A DNA stretch of 64,000 bases from Achromobacter insolitus (GCF_002209555.1 NZ_NJIF01000005.1:186001-250000), one strand, 5' to 3'. Positions 8,028-17,559 are shown, counted from the first letter of the stretch. Program-made: numbers and translations. Notes: generated from the letters alone by a model not told the origin.

Positions 8028-9674
8028 CTATCGCGCCGGCCGGCGTTGGTACTGCGCATCTGGCGCGCGGCCACGCAACAGCGATTCCGGATGCGCTTGC
8101 AGATAGTCCGCCAATTCACGCAAGGACCGGGCGGTTCGCGACAGTTCCTGCAGGACCGCGTTGGCATTGACCGGCAGGCCGGCGTCAGGACTCAACACGC
8201 CTCCAACCGCAGCCAGTGATTTGCTGGCTTGGCGCAGCATGGCTTGCGCTTCGGGAGCCAAGCGGGTATCCAGCCGCTTCATCAGGCTGGACGTGGCCCG
8301 CAGCAGCTGGCTCAGATCCGCGCCCAGCCCCTCGAACGGCACCCGGTCCAGCTTGGTCAGGATGCTGTTGACCTGTTGCTGCAACTGATCCAGGTTATTT
8401 GGGACGGTGGGAATGAAGGGGTCTACTTCCATCTTGAACGATACCGGCTTGGCATCCGGAAACACTGCCAAGGCCACGTACAACTGGCCGGTCAACAGGT
8501 TGCCAATGCGCAACTGCGCTCGCAGGCCCTGTTGGATCAACGCGGCCAGCAGCTTGCCGTTGGGATGCTCCAGCGAAGAGCCGGAGTACTCCTGGATTTC
8601 CTCGACCGTCTGGGCGCCCAGGCGTTCGGGATAGACCGTGGCTCCGACCAGCGCATAGAACTGCTTGATCGCCGGATCGAACTCCAGGCGGATGGAATCC
8701 ACCTGGCCGATGGCCGCTCCATAGGCATCGATGGGAGCGCCGACCACGAGCCCTCGGACCGACTGGTCGAACCGCATGCGGATATGCAGGGGCGCGCCGT
8801 CGGGCTGCGCGCGGGCCGCGCTTTCGGATGAAAAAATGGTGAACTCGGCGTCCGGCTTGGCCGCCACGTGCGCATGCTGCTCTATGGTGTCGAACGCAAC
8901 GCCGCCCACGATGACCGACAGCAAGGACTGCGATCGCACCTGCAAGCCGCGCGCATCGACGCTGAAATCCACGCCGCTGGCGTTCCAGAAGCGCGTGGCG
9001 CTATTGACGTAGTCGTCATTAGGCGCGTCGATGAACACCTGCACGTCGACGCCGTCGCCGCTGCGGTCCAGTTGGTAGGCCACCACTTGCCCCACCTGAA
9101 TGCGCCGGAAATACACGGGGGAACCGATGTCCAGCGACCCCAGGTCGCGAGCCTTGAGCGTGAACCGCTTGCCAGCGCGGTCCTGAGCCACTTCAGGCGG
9201 CGTCTCCAGACCGACGAAGCTGGACTTGGAGGCCCGGGTCTCTCCTTCCTTGCGGAACCCGTCCGACGGGTCGACTCCAATATAGGCGCCGGAAAACAGA
9301 GTGCTCAGGCCGGACACGCCGCTTAGGGTCAAGCGCGGGCGAACGACCCAGAATACCGTCCCTTCCTGGAGCAGGCTGGCGGCATCCTTATTGATTCGCA
9401 CGGTTGCGATGATGCCCGAGCGGTTTTCATTCAAGGCCACGCGTTCGACCACGCCGACATTGACTTCCTTATAGCGGACCTGAGTCTTGCCGGCTTCCAG
9501 CCCTTCGGCGGTCTGAAAGCTGATGGTTGCGACAGGCCCGGCTTCCATCCAGACGCGGACCACCAGCACCAGCCCGCCCAAGGCTGCGATGATGGGTACC
9601 AGCCAAATCCAGGACAGGCGCCGCCTTTTGCGGTTGGCGGCGGGCGTGCCGGCAGCGGTGCCAGGCTCAGGCAT
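8028..9674 (-). CDS. pqiB: PqiB-like MCE-domain intermembrane lipid transport protein
   Basis: A 548-residue protein: a basic N-terminus, one TM helix (about residues 23-42, 'WIWLVPIIAALGGLVLVVRVWM'), then three MCE domains, each beginning with a pattern such as 'GLEAGKTQVRYKEVNVGVVERV' or 'GSPVYFRRIQVGQVV', and a C-terminal helical region. Three MCE domains are the hallmark of PqiB, which forms a periplasm-spanning hexameric tube for lipid transport. The start at 9674 has AGGGGA eight bases upstream; the longer frame is unlikely. Unusually, no pqiA or pqiC lies on either side, so its membrane partner must be encoded elsewhere. Confidence 0.88.
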   Translation of the reverse strand: MPEPGTAAGTPAANRKRRRLSWIWLVPIIAALGGLVLVVRVWMEAGPVATISFQTAEGLEAGKTQVRYKEVNVGVVERVALNENRSGIIATVRINKDAASLLQEGTVFWVVRPRLTLSGVSGLSTLFSGAYIGVDPSDGFRKEGETRASKSSFVGLETPPEVAQDRAGKRFTLKARDLGSLDIGSPVYFRRIQVGQVVAYQLDRSGDGVDVQVFIDAPNDDYVNSATRFWNASGVDFSVDARGLQVRSQSLLSVIVGGVAFDTIEQHAHVAAKPDAEFTIFSSESAARAQPDGAPLHIRMRFDQSVRGLVVGAPIDAYGAAIGQVDSIRLEFDPAIKQFYALVGATVYPERLGAQTVEEIQEYSGSSLEHPNGKLLAALIQQGLRAQLRIGNLLTGQLYVALAVFPDAKPVSFKMEVDPFIPTVPNNLDQLQQQVNSILTKLDRVPFEGLGADLSQLLRATSSLMKRLDTRLAPEAQAMLRQASKSLAAVGGVLSPDAGLPVNANAVLQELSRTARSLRELADYLQAHPESLLRGRAPDAQYQRRPAR

Positions 9675-9844
9675 GGGAGATGTCCCCTGTTGTACGCGTC
9701 GGACTCGAGGGCAGAACGCTTTCAAGAATCGCCCCCGGGCGCTCGGCGCGCAAGTAAGGGTATTCCCGGAATTGGCGCAGCCGCCCAAATGCGCTTTGCC
9801 GGATTCACGGGTAGGATAAGGCCCCCCTAAAGCAGGAAGCACCC

Positions 9845-10330
9845 GTGACTATCGAAATTCGTCCGGCCGTCCCCTCGGATGCGGCCCAGATCCATGCATT
9901 CATCACCGAGCTGGCCGTCTATGAGCGCGCCGCCCATGAAGTGATCGCCAGCGCCGAGGACGTCGAGCGCACCTTGTTCGCCAAGGACTCCCCGGCCAAG
10001 GCCCTGATGTGCCTGCTGGACGGCAAGGCCATCGGCTATGCCGTTTATTTCTATAGCTACTCGACTTGGCTGGGCAAGAACGGGATTTATCTGGAAGACC
10101 TGTACATCACGCCGGAGCAGCGTGGAATCGGCGCGGGCCGCGACCTGCTGCGTCGCCTGGCGCAAGAAGCGGTGGCCAATGGTTGCGGCCGGCTGGAATG
10201 GAGCGTGCTGGACTGGAACACTCCCGCCATTGATTTCTACAAATCCATTGGCGCCCTGCCGCAGGACGAATGGGTGCGCTACCGGATGGCCGGCGACGCC
10301 TTGGTCAATTTCGCCGAGGGCCGGCGTTAG
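9845..10330 (+). CDS. GNAT-family N-acetyltransferase
   Basis: A 161-residue protein with the GNAT acetyl-CoA motif 'LEDLYITPEQRGIGAGRDLLRRLAQEA' (R/Q-x-x-G-x-G/A) and the following 'GCGRLEWSVLDWNTPAIDFYKSIGA'. This arrangement resembles spermidine/diamine acetyltransferase-like bacterial members, so a polyamine or thialysine-type substrate is possible but unproven. The start codon is GTG (9845), with GCAGGAAG upstream. It diverges from the pqiB-like gene. Confidence 0.9.
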   Translation: MTIEIRPAVPSDAAQIHAFITELAVYERAAHEVIASAEDVERTLFAKDSPAKALMCLLDGKAIGYAVYFYSYSTWLGKNGIYLEDLYITPEQRGIGAGRDLLRRLAQEAVANGCGRLEWSVLDWNTPAIDFYKSIGALPQDEWVRYRMAGDALVNFAEGRR

Positions 10331-10354
10331 GCGCCATCCGCTGATCTGCCCGGA

Positions 10355-10663
10355 TCAGAATTCCGGCAGGTCGAAAAGCGTGTAGAGGGTCGAACTGGGA
10401 ACCGGCGCGGACGCGAGATGTTCGCGTCCGTCGTCATCCACCAATACGCGCACCGGCCGCGACGCCACGCTCATGCCGTCCTGGCTGATGGCGGTTTCGA
10501 CGTCTGCGCCGTCCTTGATGGCCTCGATGACCTCTGATGCCGCCGCGGTCACGGGTTCGGTGACCCAGCCCGGAACGCCGCGTTCGGCCTGGCCCCAGCG
10601 CACATAGGCCACATGCCCGCTGACGGGCTCTTTGCGAACGGCGACGATCACATACAAAGACAT
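10355..10663 (-). CDS. Hypothetical protein
   Basis: A 102-residue soluble protein starting MSLYVIVAVRKEPVSGHVAYVRWG. No family is recognised; the pattern of alternating short strands and one helix ('AASEVIEAIKDGADVETAI') suggests a small alpha/beta fold. It follows kdsA on the same strand with a 66-bp gap. Its ribosome site (GGAGG, five bases before the ATG) and start codon lie in a perfect inverted repeat, which could control translation. Confidence 0.7.
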   Translation of the reverse strand: MSLYVIVAVRKEPVSGHVAYVRWGQAERGVPGWVTEPVTAAASEVIEAIKDGADVETAISQDGMSVASRPVRVLVDDDGREHLASAPVPSSTLYTLFDLPEF

Positions 10664-10691
10664 CCAGGCCTCCCCAATGTTTGGCCTGGAT
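10661..10691 (-). promoter_or_regulatory. Hairpin overlapping ribosome site and start codon
   Basis: On the minus strand the arms ATCCAGGCC and GGCCTGGAT (10683-10691 and 10662-10670) pair perfectly over nine base pairs around a 12-base loop. The second arm contains part of the GGAGG ribosome site and the first two bases of the ATG of the hypothetical gene. There is no U-tract, so a terminator is unlikely; translational control is the inference. Confidence 0.5.
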
Positions 10692-10729
10692 CGTATAACA
10701 ACTTTGCGCAGCCGTTATTACCGCCGGCG

Positions 10730-11653
<924 letters not shown>

Positions 11654-11679
11654 TCACCTCCCCGCTCGCTGCGCGCGCC

Positions 11680-12243
11680 TCAACGGCTGGAGAGCATGCG
11701 GCGCAGCACGCCGTCGCGCAGGAAGTAATGGTGAACGAGTGCGGCCAGCGCATGCAGCAGCGCCAGGACGATGATGCACCACGCCACGGTGTTGTGCAGC
11801 CCGCCGATAAAGCGGCGCTGCTCGTGGTCGATGGCAATCAGCGTGGGCACGTCGAACAGGCCGAAGAACGCGAACGGCTCGCCCTGCGCCCAGCGAAACA
11901 GGAAGCCCAGTACGATCTGGGCCGCCATCAACAGGTACAGCAATCCATGTACGCCCGTACTAGCCGCGCGCAGCCAGCCCGTCGCAGCCGCAGGCAGGCG
12001 CCGCCCCGCGCCCAGCCGCCAAATGACTCGCAGCACAAAAACCGCGGCGAACAACAGGCCGAAGGAAATGTGCAAATGCTGTAGCAGCCGCCGAGTGGGC
12101 GTGCCGCGCGGCAGAAATCCCCAGATTTCGGCCAGCGCAAACAGGCCCACCACCAGCACCGCCGTCAGCCAATGAAATGCGATGGTGGCCCGGTCATAGT
12201 GCGCGAGGCCGGGGGGCGCGGCGGAAGGAATCGGTGTCGTCAC
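11680..12243 (-). CDS. Cytochrome b561 family membrane protein
   Basis: A 187-residue protein with four hydrophobic helices and paired histidines placed for two b-type haems ('ATIAFHWLTAVLVVGLF', 'LLQHLHISFGLLFAAVF', 'RFIGGLHNTVAWCIIVLALLHALAALVHHY'). The family transfers electrons across the inner membrane, for example as a superoxide:quinone oxidoreductase. It lies upstream of kdsA on the same strand with a 92-bp gap, and a functional link to kdsA is not evident. Confidence 0.88.
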   Translation of the reverse strand: MTTPIPSAAPPGLAHYDRATIAFHWLTAVLVVGLFALAEIWGFLPRGTPTRRLLQHLHISFGLLFAAVFVLRVIWRLGAGRRLPAAATGWLRAASTGVHGLLYLLMAAQIVLGFLFRWAQGEPFAFFGLFDVPTLIAIDHEQRRFIGGLHNTVAWCIIVLALLHALAALVHHYFLRDGVLRRMLSSR

Positions 12244-12320
12244 GGCATACGCTCGTCATCTGAAAGCAGGTGTGCAAGCGTATTGACATCGGACTTACGG
12301 CGTCCTGATTCGGACGGACA

Positions 12321-13010
12321 TCAGGCATTGCCCGTGTCCGAGGTCCATCGGGCTGAATACGTCTGCGGCAGCAGACTGAGGCTGCCCACTAACTGTTCCA
12401 CCCGCTCGTCCTCCTGGCGCATGGAATAGACCACCGCAGTCACCTCGGAGCGGCCGCCGTCGCGCTGCTGGCTTTCCACGCCGCGCAGCCGCAAGCTGTG
12501 CTTGCCCAGGGCGTTGAGCAGCTCTGCGCGCACCAGGGCCTCGTCCGTAGAAGCGCAGGTCAGGGCGATGTTGTAGTAGCGCTCTTCGGTTTCCGCTTCA
12601 GGCACGTAACGGTCCACCAGCCTGGCGCCGCGTCGCAACAGCACGTTGGTCACCAGGATCAGCCCCGTCACCGCGCTGGCTTCGGCCAGGAAACCATAGC
12701 CGGCAAGCACGCCCACGGCGCCGGTCGCCCAGATGGTGGCGGCGGCGCTCAGCCCGCGTATGGTCAGGCCGTCCCGCATGATCAGTCCCGCGCCGAGGAA
12801 GCCGATGCCCGTCACGACCTGGCTGCCCAGGCGCATGTCGTTGCTGGCGTCCAGCAGCGCCGGCAAAGCGGTATACGCGGCCGCGCCCAGCGAGACCAGC
12901 GCATGCGTGACCACGCCGGCGTAGTTCTGCCGCCATTGACGCTCGACGCCGACGGCGGCGCCCAGCAGCATGGCCTGTACAAGGTTGATGGCAATCGAGA
13001 ATTCGCTCAT
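12321..13010 (-). CDS. MgtC/SapB-family membrane protein
   Basis: About 229 residues. The N-terminal half has four to five TM helices with the family signature 'GAAVGVERQWR...HALVSLGAAAYTALPALL...VVTGIGFLGAGLIMRDG', followed by a cytosolic ACT-like domain ('EERYYNIALTCASTDEALVRAELLNALG'). MgtC-type proteins are linked to survival at low Mg2+ and in macrophages and can modulate F-ATP synthase. I start at the ATG at 13008-13010 because the membrane domain begins there; the longer frame is not hydrophobic. Confidence 0.85.
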   Translation of the reverse strand: MSEFSIAINLVQAMLLGAAVGVERQWRQNYAGVVTHALVSLGAAAYTALPALLDASNDMRLGSQVVTGIGFLGAGLIMRDGLTIRGLSAAATIWATGAVGVLAGYGFLAEASAVTGLILVTNVLLRRGARLVDRYVPEAETEERYYNIALTCASTDEALVRAELLNALGKHSLRLRGVESQQRDGGRSEVTAVVYSMRQEDERVEQLVGSLSLLPQTYSARWTSDTGNA

Positions 13011-13172
13011 GGGACGGATCGGGCTTTTTATTTTTCTGAGCCCGGCCCGGCGATACGCCGGGAACAGGGACAGGGAACTCGGTCCCATTATCGCCTGGGC
13101 GCGAGCACGGGTGCGTCAATGCGACGCGCGCTCGCGCGGGCGCGTTATGCGGCCAGGCGCCGCCGCAAAACG

Positions 13173-13213
13173 ATCGGGCCGTGCCGGGGATGCGATCCCC
13201 GGCACGGCCCGAT
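13173..13213 (-). terminator. Intrinsic terminator of aqpZ
   Basis: A perfect 19-bp stem (13173-13191 with 13195-13213) closes a three-base loop. On the minus strand it is followed by CGTTTTGC. It begins 13 bp after the aqpZ stop codon. The stem is unusually long and GC-rich. Confidence 0.85.
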
Positions 13214-13225
13214 GACACGCTGGAC

Positions 13226-13939
13226 TCAGGCGCGTTCCAGCGCCGGATCACTGACCAGCCGGTAGGCAATGGCGCCGACAATCGCGCCCACAATGGGCGC
13301 AACCCAGAACAGCCACAGTTGCTCCAGGGCCCAACCGCCCACAAACAGCGCGGGGCCGGTGGAGCGGGCAGGATTGACCGAGGTGTTGGTGACCGGGATG
13401 CTGATCAGGTGGATGAGCGTCAACGCCAGCCCGATCGGGATCCCCGCGAAACCGGCGGGCGCGCGCTTGCTGGTGGCGCCCAGGATCACGAAGATGAAGC
13501 CGGCGGTCAGCACGACTTCCGTCACGAGGGCGGACACCATCGAGTACTTGCCGGGCGAATAGGCGCCGTAGCCATTGGCGGCGAAGTGGCTGCCCTTGAG
13601 ATCGAAGCCCAGTTTGCCGCTCGCGATGCAGGCCAGCACCGCCGCCGCCACGATGGCGCCCAGGACCTGGGCGATGACGTAGGGCAGGATTTCCTTTGCG
13701 GGAAACCGGCCGCCCGCCACCAGACCGACCGTGACCGCGGGATTGAAGTGACCACCCGAAATATGGCCCACGGCGAATGCCATCGTCAGCACGGTCAGGC
13801 CGAAGGCCAGGGCCACGCCCGCGAATCCGATGCCCAGCTCGGGAAAACCAGCGGCCAGCACCGCGGCGCCGCAGCCCCCCAATACCAGCCAGAACGTGCC
13901 AAAGAACTCCGCGCCGCAACGCTTAGCAAGCGAATACAT
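13226..13939 (-). CDS. aqpZ: Aquaporin Z
   Basis: A 237-residue six-helix channel. The two NPA boxes are seen as '[13 protein letters not shown]' and '[15 protein letters not shown]', and '[17 protein letters not shown]' matches the N-terminus of AqpZ. The ar/R arginine is the Arg after the second NPA. These features mark a water-selective aquaporin of the inner membrane. The start at 13939 has GGGGAG five bases upstream. A strong terminator follows, so it is a monocistronic gene. Confidence 0.94.
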   Translation of the reverse strand: MYSLAKRCGAEFFGTFWLVLGGCGAAVLAAGFPELGIGFAGVALAFGLTVLTMAFAVGHISGGHFNPAVTVGLVAGGRFPAKEILPYVIAQVLGAIVAAAVLACIASGKLGFDLKGSHFAANGYGAYSPGKYSMVSALVTEVVLTAGFIFVILGATSKRAPAGFAGIPIGLALTLIHLISIPVTNTSVNPARSTGPALFVGGWALEQLWLFWVAPIVGAIVGAIAYRLVSDPALERA

Positions 13940-14171
13940 TTCGACTCCCCGAAAAACGAAAATGCCACGGTATCGCGGGACGGCAATGGCTACTTTAAAG
14001 CAATGCAAATATTGACAATTCTTGTGCGCAGCCGGACGCGGGCACCCCTGCCCCAACCACGGTAACGTTGCCGGGCGAACGCGGGGATCGTCCGGACTGG
14101 CTAGACGGAAAGACGCAGTCGATGACGTCGCGCCTGACGCCCTGCCGCACCACGCGCAGCGGCGCCGAGGC

Positions 14172-14564
14172 TCAACCGTGCACGGGCGTGCAAAGCTCCA
14201 CGAGCGTGCCGTCCGGGCACCGCACGTAGGACACGACCTGTCCCCAGGGCTTGGCCGCCGGGGCGCTCATTTCCGTTGCGCCTGCGGCCAGCGCCCTGGC
14301 ATGCGCGGCAGCAACGTCATCGGTCACGAAAGCCACTTCCATGCCCAGGGGCTCGGCCGACGCGGAGGCCGCCACATGGCCGCCGGGGAAATTCGTCCCG
14401 GCCAGCTCATGCGCGGCGAAAGACAGCGTGGTCTGGCCGGTTTCCAGTTCGCCGTAGGTCTGGGATTCATGCAGAAAACGCCTGACGAAACCGAATGCCT
14501 GTTCGAAAAACGACAGCGATGCGGCGACGTCGGGGACGTAGATGATGGTGTATCCGAATTTCAT
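14172..14564 (-). CDS. Glyoxalase/VOC-superfamily protein
   Basis: A 130-residue protein with two βαβββ modules: '[20 protein letters not shown]' at the start and '[18 protein letters not shown]' at the end. Glu in 'GTLVELCTP' is a probable metal ligand. VOC proteins include glyoxalase I, ring-cleavage dioxygenases and antibiotic-binding proteins, and the substrate is not deducible here. It is a single gene between aqpZ and a pair of small genes. Confidence 0.85.
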   Translation of the reverse strand: MKFGYTIIYVPDVAASLSFFEQAFGFVRRFLHESQTYGELETGQTTLSFAAHELAGTNFPGGHVAASASAEPLGMEVAFVTDDVAAAHARALAAGATEMSAPAAKPWGQVVSYVRCPDGTLVELCTPVHG

Positions 14565-14675
14565 GGCGCGTCCTGAGAGATGAACGAAGGGGAATGGGCA
14601 AGGCTGGGGTGCATCAGTTTACTGTTTATTTATACAGTATTTGGATTTCAAAGCACAGCCCTGGTGTGTCCGCCT

Positions 14676-15005
14676 TTACGCCATCTGTTCTTCCAGGCCG
14701 CTGCTGGACCACCGGTCCACATCCCGGATCAGATACAGCACGAATTTGGTGTACGCCACGTCCAGCGCCAGCACCCAGGTCGTGCTGTCCGAGCGCGCGC
14801 ATGACGCGCGGATCGCGCAGTCCAGCGTTTCGGCCAGATGACTCACCGTCGTGCCCGACATCCGAAAACAGATCGGCGCCTGGCAGGAATGGCGGTGGGC
14901 ATGCCGCAGCGCGGTGTCGCGCGCCTGCGCCGTGGCCTGTGTGTTGGCCACGTCACGCAGCAACCTGTTCAGGATTTCGCACCAGTCGGCCAGCAACTCA
15001 TGCAC
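14676..15005 (-). CDS. Hypothetical protein downstream of a cupin
   Basis: A 109-residue helical protein (MHELLADWCEILNRLLRDVANTQATA...) with several His and Cys residues ('HAHRHSCQAPICF') that could bind a metal or haem. GAGGTGA precedes the ATG by seven bases. It follows the cupin gene by 42 bp on the same strand and is likely co-transcribed with it. The family is not recognised. Confidence 0.65.
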   Translation of the reverse strand: MHELLADWCEILNRLLRDVANTQATAQARDTALRHAHRHSCQAPICFRMSGTTVSHLAETLDCAIRASCARSDSTTWVLALDVAYTKFVLYLIRDVDRWSSSGLEEQMA

Positions 15006-15047
15006 GGCTCACCTCGCAGGGAACACGGATGGGGGTGGAAGGAGTGG

Positions 15048-15377
15048 CTAGGCGGCGTGCAACACGGTCACCAGCACGGTGGCATCGCGCACGCCCTGCA
15101 ATGCGTGCGGCTCGTGGGCAGCCAGCGCCATGAGCTGGTTCTCGCGCAGTTGATGGATCCCCGCAGGCGAGGTCACCTCCACCTCGCCGGTGAGGCAATG
15201 GATAGTGATTTCGCCTGCCACGGCGTGTTGCGGCAGCCCCCTGCCCGCGGGCAGCACCAGTTGCAGCAATTGCATGTGCGCCGTCTTCATCAAACTGACG
15301 CTGACGGCCTCCCCGTGTTCACAGTGGAGGGTACGAAGGTCGATAACATCCAGAAAAGCAGCGTGCTTGAGTGCCAT
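15048..15377 (-). CDS. Small cupin-domain protein
   Basis: A 109-residue single cupin barrel. Motif 1 is degenerate ('GRGLPQHAVAGEITIHCLTGEVEV') and motif 2 reads 'LRENQLMALAAHEPHAL'. Such proteins bind metals or small ligands and often act as sensors or buffers in the cytosol. GGAGAG stands before the ATG. It heads a two-gene unit with the following hypothetical gene. Its own promoter must lie in 15378-15600, where no coding region is seen. Confidence 0.78.
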   Translation of the reverse strand: MALKHAAFLDVIDLRTLHCEHGEAVSVSLMKTAHMQLLQLVLPAGRGLPQHAVAGEITIHCLTGEVEVTSPAGIHQLRENQLMALAAHEPHALQGVRDATVLVTVLHAA

Positions 15378-15690
15378 GAAGGGCTCTCCCTAAGGTGCTG
15401 TTATTTGTGGTGCTGATCAGGGTGCTGCTTGAGGCGCGGTGAGCGGCTGATTTGGCGGGTGATTGGGAGGGTGTTTGGGTGAGTGATCACGCGGCGGTTT
15501 CACCCCCATCTACCGGCAAGCCTCCACCGAAGAGCGCGAAGATATATCAAAAATATGCTTTCGGCACGGGAGGTTATCCCTAGGGTGCAAGATCGGCGGG
15601 GTAAAAGAAAAGCCCCCCGACACGAATGCCGAGGGGCTTGCAGGACAATGTTAAGAGCCAACACAGTGGTCAAACATTGCCCGAATTGGG
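15378..15690. other. Non-coding flank left of the integrated element
   Basis: I see no credible gene in these 313 bp. The left half is G/T-rich with many GGTG and GGGTG words and must hold the cupin promoter. The right half holds the T-tailed hairpin at 15601-15639 and then 50 bp that would have been the tRNA-Leu trailer before integration. Confidence 0.6.
15601..15639 (-). terminator. Intrinsic terminator, probably the original tRNA-Leu terminator
   Basis: On the minus strand AAGCCCC (15633-15639 side) pairs with GGGGCTT (15610-15616 side), and the hairpin is followed by the T-rich TTTTCTTTTAC. No minus-strand gene ends just upstream of it. It lies 51 bp beyond the displaced 3' end of tRNA-Leu at attL, which is the position expected for the tRNA terminator before integration. 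Confidence 0.75.
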
Positions 15691-15713
15691 TGGTGCGTAG
15701 GAGGGGACTCGAA
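15691..15713. repeat. attL (displaced 3' end of tRNA-Leu)
   Basis: These 23 bp match the CCA end, acceptor stem and T-arm of tRNA-Leu at 27930-27952 except for T in place of A at 15698. The mismatch would unpair the acceptor stem if it were used. This copy is no longer attached to a tRNA gene. Confidence 0.92.
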
Positions 15714-15744
15714 TAACTAACAACGACGGGTCTTCGCGAGAAAA

Positions 15745-15770
15745 TTGGGGCCCATTTGGGGCCAAAAAAG
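15745..15770. repeat. Paired TTGGGGCC repeats, candidate integrase arm sites (left)
   Basis: Two copies of (A)TT(T)GGGGCC, at 15745 and 15756, lie 30-60 bp inside attL. A similar pair occurs at 17502-17521 and two TGGGGCC copies flank the integrase start at 27791 and 27814. Clustered heptamers on both sides of an attP core are typical of arm-type integrase sites. Binding is inferred. Confidence 0.5.
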
Positions 15771-15875
15771 ATTTAGGTAATAGTGGGACCGCTAGCTTCC
15801 ACGTATCTAGGCCTTTTGCCGGATGTTGTCGCATTCTGTAGTATTTGTGCATTCACCAGCACACCTGAGGCAACG

Positions 15876-17432
15876 ATGTCGTACCGCGAGTCCAACCTTG
15901 ATCGTAGATGTCGCGAGCGTTTCGATAGTAACTACAACCAAATGCTGCGCGCGGTTAAGCTTATTGAGGGACGCTTGCGTGGTCTGAAACCCTTTCGGCT
16001 GGAGCTTAACTTCCCGATCACCGCGATTGCCGGGAAAAATGGCTCGGGCAAGTCTACGCTCCTCGCTATGGTCTGCTGCGCCTTCCATAGCAGTCCTGGC
16101 GGATTCAAATTGGCACGGCGGTCAAAGCCCTACTACCGCTTCTCAGACTTTTTCATGCAGCGCAACGAAGAAGGCGAAGCGGCCGACACCGAAATCTTTT
16201 ACACCATAGCTCACAACGATTGGGCGCCCGATGACGAGCGACCGGATGGCAACGGCCTCGGCGACCAACGCCGGTGGAAGAAAAAAGGCGGCAAGTGGAA
16301 CGACTATGACCGCCGCATAGAACGAAATGTCGTGTTTCTCGGGATCGAGCGCGTTGTTCCACACATCGAACGCAGTCAATCGAGATCCTATCGACAACGG
16401 TTCAAGGCGGGTGCCACCCAGAGCTGGGAAGACCAAGCAAGGCGCTCGGTTAGTTTCGTGCTCAATCGCACCTACGTGAGCTTCGGCACATTGAGCCATC
16501 AACGGTACACCTTACCGATTGTCTCTGTAGGAAAGACAACCTATTCCGGGTTCAACATGGGCGCCGGGGAAAATGCACTGTTCGACATTTTCTCGACGAT
16601 CTATCGATGTGGGGCGAATGCCCTCATCGTCATTGACGAGATCGAACTCGGATTGCACGTCGCGGCGCAACGCCGCCTAATTGAGGAGCTTAAACGTGCG
16701 TGCGTTGCCCTGGGATGCCAGATCGTATGCACCACGCATTCCAAGGAGATTTTTGACAGTCTCCCGGACGATGCGCGCGTGCTACTCGAATCACGAAACG
16801 GATCGACGATCATCCAGCCGGGCGTCACATCTCAGTATGCATTCGCAAAGATGGGAGGCAAGGAAGCCCACGAGCTCGAGATCATGGTCGAAGATAACGT
16901 AGCCAAAACGATTGTGCTCAATGCGCTAGACGCTGAACTCCGCACAAGGGTAAAGGTCACGCAGATCGGCTCTGCCGGGGTTCTGACTAGACAGTTGGCT
17001 GCGACTTATCTGCGCAAAGAGAAGATCCCCATCCTCGTTGTTTTTGACGGGGAGCAACGCAACCTCGCCAGCAAGAACGCAAAAACCGCCGCAAAGCTCT
17101 TGGAGACTGAGGATCCAGCGTTCGCGGAGTGGTTTGCAGAACATTCCTGCTACTTGCCCGGAGACACTTGGCCTGAGGCTTGGTTGGTCCAAAAGATGCG
17201 GGAAAACGTCGAGGTGCTTGCAGGCGAGCTCAAGGTAGACCAGGGAGCGTTGGTGGACGCGATTGAGGAAGCACAGCAGGCCGGCAAACACAATGAATTC
17301 TATTCGCTCTCCGAAAGCCTCGGCTTTAACGACAGGTCCAATCTACTCTCTATCGTGAGTTCGAAGGTAAGTCAGCTAGCGCACGCTGAATTTGCAAATT
17401 TGATGACAGGTATCCAGCGCTTCTTGAAGTAG
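15876..17432 (+). CDS. AAA ATPase with C-terminal TOPRIM-like region (probable anti-phage cargo)
   Basis: A 518-residue protein. The RecF/ABC-like ATPase has Walker A 'GKNGSGKST' (residues 53-61), the signature-like 'NMGAGENALFDI' (228-238), Walker B 'ALIVIDEIELGLH' (249-261) and the switch His in 'CTTHSKEI' (His288). The C-terminal part has 'LEIMVEDNVAKTIV' (Glu339) and 'ILVVFDGEQ' (Asp391, Glu393), which resembles an OLD-type TOPRIM nuclease but with DGE instead of DxD. Relatives act in phage defence (OLD, Gabija GajA, PARIS). The start at 15876 has TGAGG five bases upstream. The gene is less GC-rich than its neighbours and sits alone next to attL, a usual cargo position. Target and partner are unknown. 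Confidence 0.8.
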   Translation: MSYRESNLDRRCRERFDSNYNQMLRAVKLIEGRLRGLKPFRLELNFPITAIAGKNGSGKSTLLAMVCCAFHSSPGGFKLARRSKPYYRFSDFFMQRNEEGEAADTEIFYTIAHNDWAPDDERPDGNGLGDQRRWKKKGGKWNDYDRRIERNVVFLGIERVVPHIERSQSRSYRQRFKAGATQSWEDQARRSVSFVLNRTYVSFGTLSHQRYTLPIVSVGKTTYSGFNMGAGENALFDIFSTIYRCGANALIVIDEIELGLHVAAQRRLIEELKRACVALGCQIVCTTHSKEIFDSLPDDARVLLESRNGSTIIQPGVTSQYAFAKMGGKEAHELEIMVEDNVAKTIVLNALDAELRTRVKVTQIGSAGVLTRQLAATYLRKEKIPILVVFDGEQRNLASKNAKTAAKLLETEDPAFAEWFAEHSCYLPGDTWPEAWLVQKMRENVEVLAGELKVDQGALVDAIEEAQQAGKHNEFYSLSESLGFNDRSNLLSIVSSKVSQLAHAEFANLMTGIQRFLK

Positions 17433-17501
17433 CTTGACGCGCAGTTCGCGTTGCTGACGGCGGGAAACGTACCGCAAGTGTTTAAGCCGTCCTTGGAGAT
17501 T

Positions 17502-17559
17502 TTTGGGGCCATTTTGGGGCCTGCGCGTTGCGCTTTGACGGGGCCTGATCTGAGCCCCG
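17502..17559. repeat. Second TTTGGGGCC pair and inverted end motif
   Basis: TTTGGGGCC occurs at 17502-17510 and 17512-17521, a pair spaced like the one at attL on the other side of the ATPase gene. Just after it, ATCTGAGCCCCG (17548-17559) is repeated in inverted orientation at 27803-27814, upstream of the integrase. The ATPase gene is therefore flanked by end-like sequences. Confidence 0.55.
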
